Positions 15,546 through 18,602 of a stretch of 18,602 bases of DNA are shown piece by piece. Source of the stretch: Clostridia bacterium. Lineage in GTDB: Bacteria; Bacillota; Clostridia; Oscillospirales; CAG-272. The notes under the pieces were generated by a model. That model ran no database searches and was not told where the DNA came from. It saw only the letters and a list, made by a program, of their open reading frames with translations. Every line of letters begins with the position of its first letter. Position 1 is the stretch's first letter. The translations under genes were made by a program, and so were the position numbers. The stretch lies in NCBI GenBank assembly GCA_017452335.1, contig JAFTMP010000030.1, positions 1-18,602 of the forward strand. The letters run 5' to 3'.

Positions 15546-15688
15546 GTATTGGGGTGATACAAAAGGGAGTTCTTGCTCTTTTTTCTGTCACGGTGCAGAG
15601 TGCTCTGTGAGCCTTCGCGAAGTTACTTTAATCAAGTTTGTCTTTAACGGTTCTAAAACCGTAAAAATAAAGAAAAGAGGTAAAAGAC
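15546..15688 (+). promoter_or_regulatory. Structured 5' leader of the dockerin gene
   Basis: The untranslated region holds several inverted repeats: TTTGTAT (15543-15549) with ATACAAA (15557-15563); AAAAGGGAG (15561-15569) with CTCTTTTTT (15576-15584), which looks like a weak terminator; TCACGG near 15588 with CTGTGA near 15604; a self-complementary CTTCGCGAAG near 15613-15622; and a perfect ACGGTT/AACCGT hairpin (15647-15662) 11 bases before the ribosome binding site. The first two overlap and could be mutually exclusive. It matches no riboswitch class I recognise. Whether it regulates or only stabilises the message is unknown. Confidence 0.45.
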
Positions 15689-18193
15689 GTGAAAAAAATT
15701 CTTTCAATGGTGTTGGCAGTTGTCATGCTGGCATCGACACTTTCTGTATGCTTCGTGACAAGCTTTGTTTCGAGCGCAGAAGTGGAGACTGTAAACCTTG
15801 ACGGTACTACTCAGTGGGAATATATCAAAACCGCTGTAGATACCGCAGCACCCGAAGGTTGGACGACCGGCGAGGATAGCTCTACCGACTGGGTAACCGG
15901 AACGCTTCCCTTGAGCTTTGGTTACGATCATTTCGAGTGCTACGCAAGAACATCCTTCGAACTTACGGATGCAGCTTCTATTTCTGTTATGAAGATGGAC
16001 GTAAAGTGGGATGAAGATGCTATTATGTATCTGAATGGCGAGCAGATCTGGTCTGCAAGCGGATACCGCGATCATGCTTTTTTAGAAGTTGATCTTTCTG
16101 AACACGCTGACAAACTGGTGAATGGCGAAAACATTCTGAGCGTTCAGTTCAGAAACGTCAACGGCGGTTCGCTGTTGGATCTGTCTATGGAGATTTCTTC
16201 TTCTCTCGTTGACTCCAACGGATATCTTTATGCTTCCGGCGCTACCTGCTACAATGTAGGCTTTGGCGGCGCAGAAAATGTTCTTGACTGGGATAACAAC
16301 TCCTGCTGCGGCGACGGTCCCGATACCGGAAACATTGTGATCGTACATTACGAGGATACCCGTACTATTGGCGAAGTGTTTATTTCCTGTAAGAACGAGG
16401 GTGCTCCCGAGGGCGGCGGCGCTTGGGGTACTTACGATCTGTATGCAATTTGCAATGGCATTGAAACCAAGATCGCTTCCGGTGTAGAAGCTTGGGCTGA
16501 CGGTGTGACCGTGACATTAAACGGTGCATACAATGCTGATTCGATCAAGGCTGTGATTACTTCTTGGAACGGAAGCAAGTGGTCCAATATTGCTGATATG
16601 GGCGCGAAGCCTGCGGCTGATGGCGCTGCTATGGCAACCCGCGATGCTGACGGCAATGCAATCCTCTCAAGTGTCACTTTCCAAAATGTGTATTATGGTA
16701 GTGCAGAGGCTATTTTGGACAAAAACAATGCTACTTGTGCAGGTGATATGGATAAGAGCGGAAACACCTTTATTCTGAACTATACCAGCACCTTTAAAGT
16801 AGGTTCTGTATACATTGAATGTAAGAGTGAAGGCGGCGCTCCTGAGGTTGGCGCGTGCGGTACTTACGATATTTATGCGATCAAGAACGGCATTTCTACC
16901 AAGATTGCTGAAGATGTGGAAGTAGAGCGTTATGCAGGCACAACAGTGACCTTCGACGAAGCTACTTATGAAGCTGAAGCAATTAAGGTTGTGATTACCG
17001 ATTGGTATGGCACCAACTGGGCAAACGTTGCAGAGCTTTCCGCAACCGCTGCTGCTGACAATGCTCCTCTTGCAACCTATGGCGTTGACGGACAGCCCGT
17101 TATTTCAAGCGGAGTTACCAGCTTCCCCTTTAACGGACTGAACGCAGTATCCAATATTTTGGACGGCAATAATGGTACTTGCTGCGGTACCGGCTTCTAT
17201 GCAGGCATGAGCATTACTTTGAATTACGCTAATAAGATCTATGTTGACGGCATGACCATTGACTGTAAAGACGAGGGATATCCCGTAAATGAAAACGCAG
17301 GCAAGGCATGGGGTACTTACGACATCTATGTAGTAAACGGTACTGTAGTAAACAAGGTTGCCGCAAATGTTGAAGCATGGCCTTCTACCTATGCAGATAA
17401 GCCTGAGGGTGCCAATGTTGTCGATTTGGGCGCAACCTACCCTGCTGACAGCATTATCATTGTAATCACTTCTTGGAACGGAACTGCTTGGGGTAACGTA
17501 GCTGACTTCAGCGTTGATGTTGTTGCAAACCCCACTGAGCTTGCAAAGACCGATGTGGATGGCAAGCCCGTTGTAATTTCTACCTCCGAGAAGTTGACGA
17601 ATGACTGGGGCGATGTCAACTCCATCAACAATATGCTTGATGGTAACGCACACACCATGTGGGGAACCAACTGGTATGCAGATACCGAGAGTGTTCATGT
17701 TCAGGTGAACTTTGCGGCTCCTCAGACTGTTGGAACCATCGGCGTTTACGCGATGAACGAGCAGGCTCCCGCAAGCGGTGCATTCGGTCTGTATGACGTA
17801 TATGTGATCGTTGACGGCGAAGAGATCCTTGTGAAGGAGGGTCTGGAAGCATGGCCCGAAAACTTTGAGGGTGCTCCTGAAAACGCAGGCATCGTGGCTC
17901 TTGAGAGCGCTATGGAGATCGACGGTTACAAGATCGTTGTAACTTCTTGGAATACCACTGCTTGGGCGGGCGTTGCAACCGTAACCCTTTCCGAAGAGGT
18001 TACTGTAAACCCTGCTGATATTGACGGCGACGGTTCCGTTATGATCGGCGACGTAACGCTTCTTCTTAACTACTTGTCCGGCGACGAAAGCGTTGTTCTT
18101 GAAAACGGCGTGGGCGACCTGGATAATGACGGTGAGATCATGATCGGTGACGTTACTGCACTGCTGAACTATCTCGCTACCCAGACTGTATAA
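15689..18193 (+). CDS. Secreted multi-module binding protein with C-terminal dockerin
   Basis: The 834-residue product has a signal peptide with likely cleavage after A30 (VSSA-EVET). Residues 32-172 look like a galactose-binding-like beta sandwich of the kind found in secreted glycosidases (AIMYLNGEQIW, then NGENILSVQFRN). Four related modules follow, at about 174-312, 313-455, 456-612 and 613-768. They share an ILDGN..T-type segment, (G)(T/L)YD(I/V)Y, EAW and VITSWNG and recall F5/8 type C (discoidin, CBM32-like) domains. The end (774-834) is a type I dockerin with two calcium loops, D777-D788 and D810-D821. No catalytic domain is visible. It would be exported and plugged into a cohesin scaffold, presumably to bind glycans. 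The start is a GTG with AAAGAGG eight bases upstream. It stands alone between a promoter and a terminator. Confidence 0.88.
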   Translation: MKKILSMVLAVVMLASTLSVCFVTSFVSSAEVETVNLDGTTQWEYIKTAVDTAAPEGWTTGEDSSTDWVTGTLPLSFGYDHFECYARTSFELTDAASISVMKMDVKWDEDAIMYLNGEQIWSASGYRDHAFLEVDLSEHADKLVNGENILSVQFRNVNGGSLLDLSMEISSSLVDSNGYLYASGATCYNVGFGGAENVLDWDNNSCCGDGPDTGNIVIVHYEDTRTIGEVFISCKNEGAPEGGGAWGTYDLYAICNGIETKIASGVEAWADGVTVTLNGAYNADSIKAVITSWNGSKWSNIADMGAKPAADGAAMATRDADGNAILSSVTFQNVYYGSAEAILDKNNATCAGDMDKSGNTFILNYTSTFKVGSVYIECKSEGGAPEVGACGTYDIYAIKNGISTKIAEDVEVERYAGTTVTFDEATYEAEAIKVVITDWYGTNWANVAELSATAAADNAPLATYGVDGQPVISSGVTSFPFNGLNAVSNILDGNNGTCCGTGFYAGMSITLNYANKIYVDGMTIDCKDEGYPVNENAGKAWGTYDIYVVNGTVVNKVAANVEAWPSTYADKPEGANVVDLGATYPADSIIIVITSWNGTAWGNVADFSVDVVANPTELAKTDVDGKPVVISTSEKLTNDWGDVNSINNMLDGNAHTMWGTNWYADTESVHVQVNFAAPQTVGTIGVYAMNEQAPASGAFGLYDVYVIVDGEEILVKEGLEAWPENFEGAPENAGIVALESAMEIDGYKIVVTSWNTTAWAGVATVTLSEEVTVNPADIDGDGSVMIGDVTLLLNYLSGDESVVLENGVGDLDNDGEIMIGDVTALLNYLATQTV
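16208..17992 (+). repeat. Four tandem discoidin-like modules within the dockerin protein
   Basis: The coding sequence for residues 174-768 is built from four homologous units of about 140-157 residues. The common landmarks per unit are an early aspartate/asparagine turn (VLDWDNNSCCG, AILDKNNATCAG, ILDGNNGTCCG, MLDGNAHTMWG), a (G)TYD(I/L)Y or GLYDVY strand, and a late V(I/V)T(S/D)W strand. Units 1-3 carry cysteines after the first landmark (CC, C, CC); unit 4 has W in the equivalent place. Repetition is at protein level; the DNA has diverged. Confidence 0.75.
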
Positions 18194-18227
18194 GTTTAAA
18201 ATTTGTTAAACATTAAATAAGTCTAAA

Positions 18228-18273
18228 GGGGTGTCTCAAATGCGTATGCATTTGAGGCACCCCTACGGTTTTT
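18228..18273 (+). terminator. Intrinsic terminator after the dockerin gene
   Basis: A 16-base-pair stem (GGGGTGTCTCAAATGC at 18228-18243 with GCATTTGAGGCACCCC at 18248-18263, one G-T pair) has a four-base loop. A T5 tract follows at 18269-18273 after a short ACGG spacer. The stem is very strong; the offset T tract makes efficiency less certain. Confidence 0.85.
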
Positions 18274-18285
18274 GCCTTGTTGGCT

Positions 18286-18326
18286 AAAAAAACGCCATTT
18301 CGCCTCCTTTCTGAGGCACAAACGGC
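18286..18326 (-). terminator. Minus-strand terminator-like hairpin
   Basis: Read on the minus strand, an imperfect hairpin (18294-18326, with a perfect GCCTC/GAGGC core at 18302-18306 and 18313-18317, plus outer GCC/GGC and TTT/AAA pairs) is followed by seven U residues from the A tract at 18286-18292. It would stop transcription arriving from the right on the minus strand. No minus-strand gene is visible in the window to the right of it. Confidence 0.5.
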
Positions 18327-18389
18327 AAATTCACTTTTTTCATTTTTCAGAAAGTATTTGCACGGATTTTGAAAAACGGTCTTTTTCCC

Positions 18390-18418
18390 TTGACAAATTT
18401 TGCGCTTGGTGGTAAAAT
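18390..18418 (+). promoter_or_regulatory. Extended -10 promoter of the last gene
   Basis: TTGACA (18390-18395) and TAAAAT (18413-18418) have a 17-base spacer, and TGG precedes the -10. Transcription should start near 18425 with a short leader of about 28 bases. The stretch 18327-18389 upstream is AT-rich with nothing else recognised. Confidence 0.85.
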
Positions 18419-18452
18419 ACACAGGAAACAAAACGGTTTTAGTGAGGTATTT

Positions 18453-18602
18453 ATGGACAGTTTACTTTCAATGTTAGACTCCGCAGCAGGGTTTGTATCT
18501 CAGTTTGGCTCGTTGCTGATCGGATTGCTGCTGGCTCTTCCTTTTATAGTTTTACTTTTGTGTGTAGCACCCCCCTTTATGGTAAAGGGATATAAGAAGG
18601 GA
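18453..18602 (+). CDS. Membrane protein, 5' part only (runs off the window)
   Basis: The first 50 codons are present. The protein begins MDSLLSMLDSAAGFV, followed by one long hydrophobic segment (about residues 17-43, including LLIGLLLALPFIVLLLCV) and then a basic stretch (KGYKKG). This is a signal anchor or first transmembrane helix. AGTGAGGT five to six bases upstream supports the ATG, and a strong promoter lies just before it. I do not recognise the family. It could be a membrane enzyme or transporter component; nothing more can be said from this fragment. Confidence 0.7.
   Translation, partial: MDSLLSMLDSAAGFVSQFGSLLIGLLLALPFIVLLLCVAPPFMVKGYKKG

Noticed and set aside
15535..15801. Small open frame starting inside the dockerin promoter
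   Set aside because: Its ATG lies within the -10 hexamer, so it would not be on the transcript, and it overlaps the signal peptide coding region in another frame.
18213..18431. Minus-strand open frame of 72 codons
   Set aside because: It spans two hairpins and the promoter of the next gene and has no recognisable product.
1..18602. Mobile element, phage, CRISPR or defence genes
   Set aside because: I saw no transposase, integrase, repeat-spacer array, tRNA attachment duplication or recognisable nuclease/defence gene; gene content is housekeeping plus two surface proteins.

Overview
The window looks like chromosomal DNA from a Bacillota anaerobe of the class Clostridia, probably near the Oscillospiraceae/Ruminococcaceae. 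The pointers are strong AGGAGG-type ribosome binding sites, TTGACA-17-TATAAT promoters, the order dgt-dnaG-rpoD, an SRP RNA directly upstream of dnaX-ybaB-recR, and a secreted dockerin protein. I cannot name a species. All genes I accept are on the + strand, and no tRNA, rRNA, CRISPR array, insertion sequence or phage gene was seen.

Layout. (1) 1-673: ribosomal proteins L19 and L31, closed by an intrinsic terminator. (2) 713-7886: an informational block of hflX (ribosome-associated GTPase), a YigZ/IMPACT-family gene, a dGTPase, primase dnaG, and two consecutive primary-type sigma-70 genes where one is usual. This is a variant of the 'macromolecular synthesis' operon. (3) 8024-10218: a single-gene unit with its own promoter and terminator, encoding a 692-residue lipoprotein that resembles an ABC-transporter solute-binding protein but has no permease or ATPase beside it. 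(4) 10267-13135: SRP RNA, dnaX, ybaB and recR, the usual Bacillota cluster for protein targeting, replication clamp loading and recombinational repair. (5) 13181-15434: a phosphoribosyltransferase-fold protein, then two membrane proteins (one unassigned, possibly SpoIIM-like, and one YesL/DUF624-like) ending in a terminator. (6) 15511-18273: a single-gene unit with an extended -10 promoter, a structured leader and an 834-residue secreted protein made of beta-sandwich binding modules plus a C-terminal dockerin, but with no catalytic domain. (7) 18286-18602: a minus-strand terminator-like hairpin, another extended -10 promoter, and the first 50 codons of a membrane protein that runs off the window.

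Most of the window is housekeeping. The points most worth a second look are the tandem sigma factors (the upstream copy is altered at both ends but keeps identical promoter-contact helices, and shares tracts of identical DNA with its neighbour), the SRP RNA with an exact strand swap of the two base pairs closing its SRP54-binding tetraloop, the catalytic-domain-free dockerin protein with its structured leader, and the orphan, insertion-bearing solute-binding lipoprotein. I did not see a clearly new defence or mobile system.
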